Assembly: GCA_903919715.1 (NCBI GenBank)
Contig: CAIXJC010000049.1
Span: forward strand, 1 to 39,083
Reading direction: 5' to 3'
DNA: 39,083 nucleotides
Origin: an uncultured bacterium
Lineage (GTDB): Bacteria; Planctomycetota; Phycisphaerae; Phycisphaerales; SM1A02
The translations under genes and the position numbers were made by a program. A model generated the notes under the pieces. It was not told where the DNA came from and did no database searches. It saw nothing but the letters and a program-made list of their open reading frames with translations. This document shows, piece by piece, positions 16,846-26,951 of this stretch. Numbering within the stretch: position 1 is the first letter of the stretch; each line of letters opens with the position of its first letter.

Positions 16846-17841
16846 ATGAAATCGCCAAGCATTTTTCTCTCGCTCGTCGCCGCTGTCACTATGACTTTCG
16901 GTCTGTCAACTTCTTCGGTGCAGGCGCAGGTTTGCGCAGGAGATGTCAACAACGATCATGTTGTCGACGGCGCAGATCTTGCAATCCTTCTGGGGAATTG
17001 GGGCAATTGTCCTGGACCAACTTGGGCAACGGTGTTGGAGTGGGAACCCAATGCCACCATTGTGACCGATGCAACCTTGCGCAACGCGATCACTGCATCG
17101 GGTTTGCCATGGCGCATCGAAGACAAGGCAAGTGGTATCGAAATGCTGCTTGTGCCAGGCGGAACATTTACGATGGGATGCAGCCCGTCGACGCTGTATG
17201 CGTGCAATTCCGAAGAGAACCCGACGCACCAAGTGACATTGGGTGCTTTCTATATGGGGCGTTATGAAGTGACTCAGGCTCAGTGGACGGCGAAGATGGG
17301 GATCAATCCGAGTTATTTCGTTCCGGCGAACGGTTACTCATCGGATACCGCTAAGCCTGTCGAACGAGTCTCTTGGAACATGATCGCAGGTCCGGGTGGT
17401 TTCATGTCTGTGACAGACTTGCGCTTGCCATCTGAAGCCGAATGGGAATATGCACATCGCGCAGGTACAACAACGGCGTTTCACAGTTATCCAGCACAGC
17501 CAGCTGGTTTCAACGACGACACGCTTCTTGGGAACATCGCGTGGTACAGCGGCAACTCAGAAAGCCAAAGCCACGCCGTCGGTGGCAAGTTTCCCAACGC
17601 ACTTGGCTTCCATGACATGTCAGGCAATGTTTGGGAGTGGTGTCAGGATTGGTATAGCAGCACGTACTACGCCTCGAGCCCGACCACAAACCCCACAGGG
17701 CCCGCGACTGGGACGACCCGTTTGTTGCGCGGCGGCAACTGGGCCAGCTACTACGGCAGTTGCCGCGCGTCGAGGCGCCTCAACTACGTGCCCGACAACG
17801 TCGGCGACTGCTATGGCTTCCGTGTCGTGAGGAATCCGTAA
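16846..17841 (+). CDS. Secreted dockerin-SUMF1 (FGE-like, C-type-lectin fold) protein; putative DGR target
   Basis: A 331-residue exported protein. Signal peptide at residues 1-27 (ending SSVQAQ), a single dockerin-like loop at about 30-52 (GDVNNDHVVDGADLAILLGN), then a formylglycine-generating-enzyme sulfatase domain from about residue 100 (LVPGGTFTMG, GRYEVTQAQW, RLPSEAEWEYAHRAG, GFHDMSGNVWEWCQDWY). The end carries GGNW, CRASRR, PDN and GFRVV. Only one of the two catalytic cysteines of true FGE is kept, so it is probably a non-enzymatic ligand-binding version. From about 17665 onwards GC content and C-ending codons rise sharply, and the variable positions match DGR targets. RBS CAGGAG lies 7 bases before the ATG. 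Confidence 0.85.
   Translation: MKSPSIFLSLVAAVTMTFGLSTSSVQAQVCAGDVNNDHVVDGADLAILLGNWGNCPGPTWATVLEWEPNATIVTDATLRNAITASGLPWRIEDKASGIEMLLVPGGTFTMGCSPSTLYACNSEENPTHQVTLGAFYMGRYEVTQAQWTAKMGINPSYFVPANGYSSDTAKPVERVSWNMIAGPGGFMSVTDLRLPSEAEWEYAHRAGTTTAFHSYPAQPAGFNDDTLLGNIAWYSGNSESQSHAVGGKFPNALGFHDMSGNVWEWCQDWYSSTYYASSPTTNPTGPATGTTRLLRGGNWASYYGSCRASRRLNYVPDNVGDCYGFRVVRNP
17731..17838 (+). other. Putative DGR variable region at the 3' end of the SUMF1 gene
   Basis: The segment encodes GGNW, six variable-looking residues, CRASRR, four more, PDN, five more and GFRVV. Of those fifteen variable-looking codons, twelve end in C, two in T and one in G, as expected if the codons descend from AAC/AAT template codons through adenine-specific mutagenesis. 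Fixed codons (TGG, CGC, CCC) lie between them. GC content is clearly above the first two thirds of the gene. The pattern is seen; a DGR origin is inferred and no template repeat or reverse transcriptase is in the window. Confidence 0.55.
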
Positions 17842-17876
17842 CGAGTCTGCGGCATTCGCCAACCCCAATTCGTCAT

Positions 17877-17974
17877 TACCCCTGTTTACGGGCAAAGATG
17901 GCTCATTTCTAGATCATTTTTGCCCGTAAACAGGGGGTACGCATTTCCCAAGGCGATATCTGCCCGTAAACCTC
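17877..17974 (+). repeat. Island repeat, copies 4-6: long inverted repeat plus partial copy
   Basis: The 302-base gap 17842-18143 holds a near-perfect inverted repeat. The left arm (17877-17896) reads TACCCCTGTTTACGGGCAAA. The right arm (17919-17939) is its complement except for one extra G in the G-run. They are separated by 22 bases and could form a strong hairpin. A third, partial copy (TGCCCGTAAAC) follows at 17961-17971. The rest of the gap to 18143 is AT-rich with no gene seen. The right arm differs from copies 1 and 2 at four of 21 positions. Confidence 0.85.
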
Positions 17975-18143
17975 AACGAATAATCCTCTTGTAATAAATC
18001 TCACAGGGCTACCAGGCTGTGAATTGTTCAAAAATAAAAATTCGAGATTGTAAAAAGTGGCTCTCGTGTTCAGTAAAAAAATCGATCCTCTTTACTTCCA
18101 AGCAAGATTCAAACACATCATCCGCAGATACGGCTCTGCGCGC

Positions 18144-20090
18144 TTACAGCATCGCTAACGCCCGTGCGCTTTCGCTTGCGAGCGGCGCAACGGAGACACC
18201 TTCGCCGACAGCTCGCTGCATCCATAACTCGGGCGTCAAGCGTCCGATGGAAGTAATGCGGCGAGTTTCCGTTGCAACATCCTTCGTTCGCATGAACGAT
18301 CGAATCTGGTGACTCATCACATGACCAAGTGTGTAATCCGCCAAGTACAGCGGATGTCCGATCATGTGTTGATACGCCGCAAGCAATCGATATGGGTCTG
18401 CGCCGAAATCGCGCTCATAAAACCGCTTCCAAAGTCGATCAGCAATCGCAAGCACTTCTGTCCGCAATTGCTCCGCCGTCGCAGTTGGGTTTGCATACAG
18501 CCAGCGCCAGACTTGAAGTTCAAGGAGACTCGGCCCAGCAATTTGGCACGCAGCAAGCATCGTCTGCACACTATCGATTGCAAATGCGCGGTCGGCACCA
18601 TCGGTCGCTTCGATACCAAGCACGCGCTTGCCGAGCGACTGATAGAGAAACGCAAACGCCTCTGTGCATGCTGTGTTTGGAACATTGCGCAGCGCAGGTC
18701 GCGGCGCAAAGTATGTCGAGCAGAGTTGCTCGAGATTGTGGCCAAGTTCGTGCATCGCAGTATCAAAGCCATCCCACCCGAGTTGGTCCTTCAGTCGACT
18801 CGTCCGCAACCACGCACCATATTCAGTCAGCAGCGGTCGCATCGCATGACCCGATCCCTTGGCAATTTCCACTTTGATTCGCGTTCCTAAGAAGTCTGCA
18901 TCTTTCGAACAATATCCAAGGTCGCGCAGCACTTGCGGAAGCGCTGCTTGGAACGCCTTCTCGTCGGGAAAACGTGCCGCAACTGCTGCATCCATTTCCG
19001 ATGCAGGTCGCGATTCGGCGATGTCGTCAAAGTAGATATCAAATGGTTCGAGATCTCGCCCGAGGCGCTTGCGCAAATATGCCGCGAGATCCTTTCGCAT
19101 CGGATGATCGAGCAAGTCGGTCAATAGTCGTTCGACATCTTTCTCGGACATTTCTCGTGCGAGTTCGAACTTGCGCGCGATCGCCGTTGGGTGATCTGGA
19201 TAGTGCGCATCAAATTCGCGTGCGAGAGCAAATTGTTCCAGCCACCTTTCATATCTCGCGAGCCCCATTGTCTCGTCCGCCTTGACGGCGATCCCACCGA
19301 TTGTGTTGTTCTGCGCATTCCAATCGCCTGTTGCTGTGCGATCCATTACCGACTTTGGAACGCCGCCATCGATCGCTCGCGCCATTACTCCAGCAAGCGC
19401 ACGTTGGCGGGGGAGTCCTTCTGGGTTGTTGTATTGAGCCTTGATTTCCTCGCGCACCAACCAGTGCGTAAGCAGCGCACGATCTTCCCCAAACCATCGC
19501 TTGCCCGTCGAATCGACCAATGTTCCAACTGGAATGTGAAAGTGTGAAACCCACTGCGATGCTGCGTGACCAATCTTGCGCGCTTTTTCGGAGAGCTCCT
19601 TTGGAATGCGTGCGCCGAAAGCCTGCGCAACTCTGACAGAAGCCCATTGATCCGCATCCCATTTCGCTCCAGACTTGAGCATTAAATCCAGATTGGCGCG
19701 CTCGAAATTGAGCAGTGCAACAAACGCCAATTGCTGTCGATAAAACTGTTCTGATAAATCTGGCGCAGGATCGAACGTCGCCAACATGTCATCGATGCCA
19801 GGGAATTCATCGCCAGCTAAGTCGCTGTGTCGGCGCAGCGTGCGATGCATTTCGTACAAGTGTCCATTGATTTGTTCAAGAGCACCTTCAATGCGTGCGA
19901 GCAGCCGCACCAAGTCTGCACCAGTGGGCACAAATCGGTCGAGGCAGAATTTCGTGAATACCGCATCGTCGCCGTCAACCGTTTGCCAACGGGCGGCGAC
20001 TTGCGCCACTCCGCGTTCGATGCGCGTTCGCTCCGCAGATCCAAATTTCTCGACGAGTGCAGCGATGGCGATATGGGCGTGGTCTTTCAT
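18144..20090 (-). CDS. M3-like zinc metallopeptidase
   Basis: A 648-residue protein with the zinc motif HELGH at residues 447-451 within FDTAMHELGHNLEQ, followed about 25-30 residues later by the third-ligand candidate Glu in NTACTEAFAFLYQ. Overall helical composition and size resemble the M3 family (thimet oligopeptidase, oligoendopeptidase F), which cut oligopeptides in the cytoplasm. No signal peptide is visible. The N-terminal half has no obvious named domain but fits the helical cap of the family. It is divergent from the small lipoprotein at 20157. The 3' end is bordered by the AT-rich, repeat-bearing gap. Family membership is by motif and size; substrate unknown. Confidence 0.78.
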   Translation of the reverse strand: MKDHAHIAIAALVEKFGSAERTRIERGVAQVAARWQTVDGDDAVFTKFCLDRFVPTGADLVRLLARIEGALEQINGHLYEMHRTLRRHSDLAGDEFPGIDDMLATFDPAPDLSEQFYRQQLAFVALLNFERANLDLMLKSGAKWDADQWASVRVAQAFGARIPKELSEKARKIGHAASQWVSHFHIPVGTLVDSTGKRWFGEDRALLTHWLVREEIKAQYNNPEGLPRQRALAGVMARAIDGGVPKSVMDRTATGDWNAQNNTIGGIAVKADETMGLARYERWLEQFALAREFDAHYPDHPTAIARKFELAREMSEKDVERLLTDLLDHPMRKDLAAYLRKRLGRDLEPFDIYFDDIAESRPASEMDAAVAARFPDEKAFQAALPQVLRDLGYCSKDADFLGTRIKVEIAKGSGHAMRPLLTEYGAWLRTSRLKDQLGWDGFDTAMHELGHNLEQLCSTYFAPRPALRNVPNTACTEAFAFLYQSLGKRVLGIEATDGADRAFAIDSVQTMLAACQIAGPSLLELQVWRWLYANPTATAEQLRTEVLAIADRLWKRFYERDFGADPYRLLAAYQHMIGHPLYLADYTLGHVMSHQIRSFMRTKDVATETRRITSIGRLTPELWMQRAVGEGVSVAPLASESARALAML

Positions 20091-20156
20091 GGACTGTGCA
20101 TTGTGGCTTCAATCTCTCTCGACGGCAAACATGCGAATGGCGATATTCTGGGGCCA

Positions 20157-20528
20157 ATGATTCGACGCACAACGCCTACTTCTTGCAGCGCCTTTCCTTC
20201 GATGTTCGGTGGACTCCTTTGTTGGGTCGCCGTCACTTTGTCCGCCTGCCAGATCCCATCCGCAGGAAAATTTGAACAATTGCACAAGGGGATGGATGAA
20301 GCGGAAGTCACGGCGCTTCTGGGCAAGCCCTCGTCGCGCACTGTTGCTCAACTGAATAAGAATGGGCAAGTTGAAGTGCCCGCATCTTGGCAGTACGGCG
20401 ACAATCTCTCGACCTTGTCTACGAATGCGATGTTCAAAGACCAGCCGCCATCAGATCGAGTCTGGGTCGTCTTCTTTGATGCCAATGGAAAAACCACAAG
20501 CTGGCAGAAACCAGCTTGGGATCAATAA
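20157..20528 (+). CDS. Small lipoprotein with SmpA/OmlA (BamE)-like fold
   Basis: A 123-residue predicted lipoprotein. The signal (FGGLLCWVAVTLSAC) ends in an LSAC lipobox. The mature part contains KGMDEAEVTALLGKPSSR, the helix-turn pattern of SmpA/OmlA-like and BLIP-like domains, followed by a Trp-Gln-Tyr strand and DRVWVVFFDANGKTTSWQ. BamE-type proteins help assemble outer-membrane proteins, but many lipoproteins share this small fold, so a BamE assignment is not made. The frame is open far upstream (to 19827) across the peptidase gene; the ATG at 20157 is chosen for the signal peptide. Downstream lies the 39-bp hairpin repeat. Confidence 0.7.
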   Translation: MIRRTTPTSCSAFPSMFGGLLCWVAVTLSACQIPSAGKFEQLHKGMDEAEVTALLGKPSSRTVAQLNKNGQVEVPASWQYGDNLSTLSTNAMFKDQPPSDRVWVVFFDANGKTTSWQKPAWDQ

Positions 20529-20544
20529 ACAGATTTATTTTTCG

Positions 20545-20647
20545 GCAGAATCTATTGCTGCGACGCCCCACTGCATCGTCGCAGCGGAATCCGTCGCTGC
20601 GACGCCCCACTGCATCGTCGCAGCGGAATCCGTCGCTGCGACGCCCA

Positions 20648-20650
<3 letters not shown>
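20545..20650 (+). repeat. 39-bp tandem repeats forming hairpins
   Basis: Nearly three head-to-tail units lie between two convergent genes. Unit 1 (20545-20580) is 36 bp and diverged, unit 2 (20581-20619) is 39 bp, and unit 3 (from 20620) is identical for about 31 bp and then ends near atpD's stop. Across each full junction GCTGCGACG pairs with CGTCGCAGC around an 11-base loop, giving two perfect 9-bp stems. There is no U-run, so these are not ordinary terminators. Confidence 0.85.
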
Positions 20651-23246
<2,596 letters not shown>

Positions 23247-23255
23247 AGAACTAGT

Positions 23256-23729
23256 TTAGATCGCCATTCCGGTGATGGTCGCTTCAAAGACGAGTTTGTC
23301 GTTCACGACACCTTGCGTCTGGCTGACGAATCGTCGAACGTTGTAAGAAATTTCTTTTGACAAGACGTAAAAATGGTCGCCTGGAACCACCTGGCCACGG
23401 AAGACAACATCATCGCAGCGAGTGAAGCCGAGAAAGCCCGACGTTCGTCCAAGGCGTGTGTGTGCAATGCTGCAAAGTTGGGCTGCGGCTTCGATCATGA
23501 GCACTCCTGGGAAAATCGGTCGTCCGGGAATATGCCCGTCCACCCAGAACTCATCGCTGCGGATTATGCGTTCGCCGAAGGCTGAGGTTCCGTGTTCAGA
23601 AAGCCATATGACCCGATCGATCATGCGCATATGCCCGCTCTGCGGCAGGTAGCGATCAATCTCCGCCTTGTCGCAGAGTGTGTGGGAGCGGTCGATTTGG
23701 TCGAGTGGAAAGAGTAGGTTGGCTGCCAT
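23256..23729 (-). CDS. FabZ-like 3-hydroxyacyl-ACP dehydratase (hot-dog fold)
   Basis: A 157-residue hot-dog fold protein. The active-site segment reads GHIPGRPIFPGVLMIEAAAQL, with the catalytic His in GHIPG and Glu in MIEAA, as in FabZ. Other features are MRMIDRVIWL near residue 34 and the strand VVFRGQVVPGDHF. FabZ removes water from 3-hydroxyacyl-ACP in fatty acid synthesis; lone relatives in planctomycetes may serve other acyl chains. A second beta strand region at the end (NDKLVFEATITGMAI) is complete. It is divergent from the Hc1-like gene with 78 bases between, and leads the fabZ-like/manA pair. Confidence 0.85.
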   Translation of the reverse strand: MAANLLFPLDQIDRSHTLCDKAEIDRYLPQSGHMRMIDRVIWLSEHGTSAFGERIIRSDEFWVDGHIPGRPIFPGVLMIEAAAQLCSIAHTRLGRTSGFLGFTRCDDVVFRGQVVPGDHFYVLSKEISYNVRRFVSQTQGVVNDKLVFEATITGMAI

Positions 23730-23792
23730 AGGTCGTCTCAGTCGTTACGGGGAGTGACGGGAAGATAGCAATTCGCTACACTTTCGAGTCAT

Positions 23793-23800
23793 AAGGAGGT
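23793..23800 (+). promoter_or_regulatory. Strong Shine-Dalgarno of the Hc1-like gene
   Basis: AAGGAGGT at 23793-23800 is 7 bases before the ATG at 23808. It is one of the very few full Shine-Dalgarno sequences in the window, suggesting a high translation rate. A possible -10 TACACT lies at 23777-23782. Confidence 0.8.
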
Positions 23801-23807
23801 CATATCC

Positions 23808-23996
23808 ATGATCATGCAAAGTTATGAGAAGCTTCTTGCAGTTCTTAATGGCGCCCGTGAGGATGTTGAAAAGGCTGCTGGGGGCAATCGAGCTGCTGGA
23901 ACACGCGCTCGAAAGCACATGCAGGAAGTCCGCTCTGCCGCACAAGAGGTTCGCAATGCGATCCTCGCTGGACGCGCAGAACCGCCAAAGGCCTGA
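23808..23996 (+). CDS. Hc1-type histone H1-like protein
   Basis: A 62-residue protein resembling the bacterial Hc1 / histone H1-like family, which in Chlamydia binds and condenses DNA. The N-terminal helix YEKLLAVLNGAREDVEKAAGG is followed by NRAAGTRARKHMQEVRSAAQEVRN, matching the usual AAGTRxRK core. The long lysine-rich tail of chlamydial Hc1 is missing, as in the short versions found in Bacteroidetes and planctomycetes. It has a full ribosome-binding site, so it is likely abundant. A second ATG lies 6 bases inside. It is followed by a stem-loop at 24013-24037. DNA binding is inferred from the family. Confidence 0.8.
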   Translation: MIMQSYEKLLAVLNGAREDVEKAAGGNRAAGTRARKHMQEVRSAAQEVRNAILAGRAEPPKA

Positions 23997-24012
23997 CCGA
24001 ACTCCGCAAGGT

Positions 24013-24037
24013 CAGCGCAAAGTCACTTTTTGCGCTG
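24013..24037 (+). terminator. Stem-loop after the Hc1-like gene
   Basis: CAGCGCAAA pairs perfectly with TTTGCGCTG around a seven-base loop, 16 bases after the stop codon. There is no U-run immediately after, so it may be a weak or factor-assisted terminator or an mRNA-stabilising hairpin. A second, weaker stem (GATCGT 24113-24118 with ACGATC 24130-24135) followed by a T-rich stretch lies further on in this AT-rich convergent gap. Confidence 0.5.
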
Positions 24038-24204
24038 CGGATTAAGGCAGTTCTTGTTTGCCGATCTGTTTCAACAGGTTGGCAGTGCGCATATTCACAT
24101 TATTTCGGGATCGATCGTTTTTATTTACGACGATCTTGTTTATTTTTGCATGATGCAGTGTGATGCGATTTGCGCATGGCATTCACGCCGCGCAAGACCA
24201 TTCG

Positions 24205-24780
24205 TTATTTCTGCGTAATCGAGACCACGGCTTTAGCGAGTGGAAGCATTGATCGAAAAGCAGGGTGTTCTGCTGTGGCCATCAATTCGTAAAGCGCGGA
24301 GACAACTCCCGTTGGGATGCTGCCAGCCCGCTCCATACGCCGAAATGCTGGTTCAATTTGATCTGGCTGGCCAGAAGAAATCGCATCTGTCGCATGAAAC
24401 GTTTGAATCCCGTTGGCACAGCAGTCGAGCACGGATTGCAGAACGCACACATGCGCCTCAATTCCACAGATCAACAAATTGGGTCGGCCAATGGCTCGAA
24501 GTCGATCATGCACTTCTGGCGTGAACGCGCTGAAGCTCATTTTTTCTAGCACGGGAGTTCCTGGCGGAACAACTTCCAAGACTGGCGCAAAGGTATGCCC
24601 GAGCCCTTTGACGTATTGCTCCGTCACAATGATCGGCATTTTCAGCAGTGCGGCACCGCCAATTAGCGCTCGGCACCTCGTCACGAGCAGGTCAACGTTG
24701 TGAATCGTCGGCATCAGTCGATCTTGGATATCGATCACGAGCAGCGCAGTTGAATCAGGATGAAGGCGTGGTATCGGCAT
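24205..24780 (-). CDS. Isochorismatase-family cysteine hydrolase
   Basis: A 191-residue hydrolase of the isochorismatase/nicotinamidase superfamily. The triad residues are D17 (LLVIDIQDRL), K80 (LEKMSFSAF) and C112 (ICGIEAHVCVLQSV), with the cis-peptide motif GIEAHVC. This short form resembles the YcaC/ISOC1 branch, whose substrates are mostly unknown, rather than nicotinamidase itself; the metal-binding Asp-His-His of nicotinamidase is not obvious. It follows purB by 27 bases and is the last gene in the minus-strand run starting at pfkA. Confidence 0.88.
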   Translation of the reverse strand: MPIPRLHPDSTALLVIDIQDRLMPTIHNVDLLVTRCRALIGGAALLKMPIIVTEQYVKGLGHTFAPVLEVVPPGTPVLEKMSFSAFTPEVHDRLRAIGRPNLLICGIEAHVCVLQSVLDCCANGIQTFHATDAISSGQPDQIEPAFRRMERAGSIPTGVVSALYELMATAEHPAFRSMLPLAKAVVSITQK

Positions 24781-24807
24781 CGATTGTCCTCACAGTTGCA
24801 ACTGAAA

Positions 24808-26253
24808 TTACACGCGAAGGTCTGGCTCTTCGTGCAGCGACTTGGCATAACGCACGCGGATCGGGTCGATTGAATCGCGCAGGAACGATTCAGTTTGTTC
24901 GATTGAACGTCCCACGAATCTTTTGGCGCTGATGAGGGATGTCAAGTTGAGCGACTTGAAGTGTGGGTCACTTGCGAGCCGTTCGAGCAAATCGTTCGGG
25001 GCACCTTCGCCCTTGATGCGCTGTGCAGCAGCCTGCGAATGTTGACGGAGTGACTCATGGGCTTCTTGCCGATCCACGCCGTTGGCAACTGCCGCGAGGA
25101 GGATTTCCTCGGTCGCCATGAACGGGAGTTCGGCGTCGAGTCGAGCGGTGCACTGCCCGGGATAAACCACTAATCCGCCCGCAACATTCGCCATCACTTC
25201 GAGCGCGCCATCGAGCGCAAGGAATGATTCTGGAATGGAAAGGCGGCGATTCGATGAGTCGTCGAGCGTTCGTTCGAGCCACTGCGTGCTGGCAGTGTCA
25301 TATGCATTATGAGTGAGCGAGATGACGAAACGTGCAAGTCCCGTTGCACGTTCGCAGCGCATCGGGTTGCGCTTGTATGGCATTGCGCTCGATCCGATTT
25401 GTTCAGTCTCGAATGGTTCATCCACTTCGCGTAAGTTGCAGAGAAGGCGAATGTCGTTTGCGCATTTATGGATCGCGCACGCGCCGATCGCAAGCGATGA
25501 CAGCATCTGCGCATCCCAAATTCGTGGATAGGTTTGACTCGTCAGCGGCCAGAGGGAATTCGCATTTCCCCAGAAAAGCTCAGCAAATCTGCGCTCGAGT
25601 TGATCGACCCGCTTTGGATCGCCGCCGCACAATGTCAAGAATGAAGCCTGAGTTCCAGTTGCGCCGCGTAAACCGCGCAGTCGAATTCCGTCTCGGCGCA
25701 TTTCAATCTCGTTGAGTGCGATCACAAATTCTTGCGCCCACAGCGCTGCACGCCGTCCCATGGTGAGAGGTTGAGCGGCTTGATAATGGGTGAATCCCAA
25801 GACAGGAAGTTCGCGCCACTTCTGGGCAAACGAGCCAAGGCGGTGGATCAATCGCGCAAGGCGGGTCGCGATCAGCGTCAGCGCTTCGCGGTGGAGAATT
25901 GCGTCGGCATTGCAGACGACATCTTGACTCGTCGCGCCAAGGTGAAGGATCGCGCGAGCTGCAACGGCTTGATCGCCCAACGTATGAACATGTGCCATCA
26001 CGTCGTGGCGAAGTCGTTGTTCGTGTTTCGCTGCTGCGGTCAAGTCCACCGAATCGAGCACGCGTCGAATGGACTCGACTTGCTCGGCGGTTGGGCCAAG
26101 CGACAATTCCATCTGCGCTTGCGCTAACGCCAGCCAGACGCGCCGCCATGTTGTGAAGCGATGATGTTCGCTCCAAATGGAACGCATCGCCGCTGATGCG
26201 TTGCGGGTTTCAAGCGGTGATTGGTATCCGTGACTCGCCGAGTCGGAGGTCAT
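24808..26253 (-). CDS. purB: Adenylosuccinate lyase, eukaryote-type
   Basis: A 481-residue lyase that acts twice in purine synthesis, on SAICAR and on adenylosuccinate. The signature loop GSSAMPYKRNPMRCE is at residues 287-301 with the catalytic Ser. Other landmarks are RLRHDVMAHVHTLGD at 80-94, HLGATSQDV, LGFTHYQAAQPLTMG and TGTQASF. These stretches follow the animal ADSL pattern (SPL-x-x-R near the N-terminus, LRHDVMAHVH, ERTLDDSSNRR, LPFMATE) more closely than E. coli or Bacillus PurB, judged from memory. The start overlaps plsY's stop by 4 bases (ATGA), so translation is coupled. Confidence 0.95.
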   Translation of the reverse strand: MTSDSASHGYQSPLETRNASAAMRSIWSEHHRFTTWRRVWLALAQAQMELSLGPTAEQVESIRRVLDSVDLTAAAKHEQRLRHDVMAHVHTLGDQAVAARAILHLGATSQDVVCNADAILHREALTLIATRLARLIHRLGSFAQKWRELPVLGFTHYQAAQPLTMGRRAALWAQEFVIALNEIEMRRDGIRLRGLRGATGTQASFLTLCGGDPKRVDQLERRFAELFWGNANSLWPLTSQTYPRIWDAQMLSSLAIGACAIHKCANDIRLLCNLREVDEPFETEQIGSSAMPYKRNPMRCERATGLARFVISLTHNAYDTASTQWLERTLDDSSNRRLSIPESFLALDGALEVMANVAGGLVVYPGQCTARLDAELPFMATEEILLAAVANGVDRQEAHESLRQHSQAAAQRIKGEGAPNDLLERLASDPHFKSLNLTSLISAKRFVGRSIEQTESFLRDSIDPIRVRYAKSLHEEPDLRV

Positions 26254-26951
26254 GATCGCAGAGTAGCGGAGGATGGCTCCGTTGGTTTCGAGGCCCCAAC
26301 GCGAGGTTCCGTTCCTGCCCGCAAACGACTGATGTTTGTTCGGTGCTTCCAGATGACCAGTAACGCAAGCGTGGAGACGGCGATCAGGAGTGGCAGAAAC
26401 GCATCAGCGGGAATTGGAGGTTCTGCGGCGATCAGTTTTACGCGCGCGATCAGCAGTAATGGAAGCGAAATCGCAGCGCAGATGGATGCGAGCGATACAA
26501 ATTTGAAGGATTTCAACACGACAAGCCAGACGGCGAGTGCGCCCAGCGCGGGAAGTGTCATCAGCGGCCACATCGCAAGGAGTGCACCGAAGCTGGTTGC
26601 AACTCCTTTGCCGCCGCGGAATCCGACCCACGGCGAAAAGACGTGACCGAGGATTGCAGCAACTCCGACGAGTGGCATCAGCATCCCGACCAGATTTGTT
26701 TCCTCTGGGTGTTGTCGTGCCAGAAACCACCAGACGCCAAGGACCGGTAAAGCCCCTTTGAGTGCATCAAGAAAAAAGCAGAGCAGCCCATATCCTCGCC
26801 CTAGCACCCGTCCAACATTTGTTGCCCCGATGTTCTTGGAACCATGCTGGCGAATGTCGATTCCCTTTGCTCGTCCCAGGATGACTCCAAATGGAATGCT
26901 GCCGCAAACAAATCCGATTACGACCATCAAGATCCACAGGGGAGCGCTCAT
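26250..26951 (-). CDS. plsY: Acyl-phosphate glycerol-3-phosphate acyltransferase
   Basis: A 233-residue inner-membrane enzyme that transfers an acyl group from acyl phosphate to glycerol-3-phosphate, the first step of phospholipid synthesis. The three family motifs are clear: GSIPFGVILGR near residue 17, HGSKNIGATNVGRVLG near 36, and FRGGKGVATSFG near 109. About five hydrophobic segments alternate with them. The C-terminus is somewhat longer and more polar than usual (RLRAGTEPRVGASKPTEPS). It overlaps the glycosyltransferase gene upstream and purB downstream by 4 bases each. Confidence 0.95.
   Translation of the reverse strand: MSAPLWILMVVIGFVCGSIPFGVILGRAKGIDIRQHGSKNIGATNVGRVLGRGYGLLCFFLDALKGALPVLGVWWFLARQHPEETNLVGMLMPLVGVAAILGHVFSPWVGFRGGKGVATSFGALLAMWPLMTLPALGALAVWLVVLKSFKFVSLASICAAISLPLLLIARVKLIAAEPPIPADAFLPLLIAVSTLALLVIWKHRTNISRLRAGTEPRVGASKPTEPSSATLRS

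Noticed and set aside
16846..17841. Active formylglycine-generating enzyme
   Set aside because: Only one of the paired catalytic cysteines is present and no sulfatase gene is adjacent.
17842..18143. DGR template repeat next to the putative variable region
   Set aside because: The segment has no AAC/AAT-rich sequence similar to 17731-17838, and the inverted repeat there belongs to the interspersed family instead.
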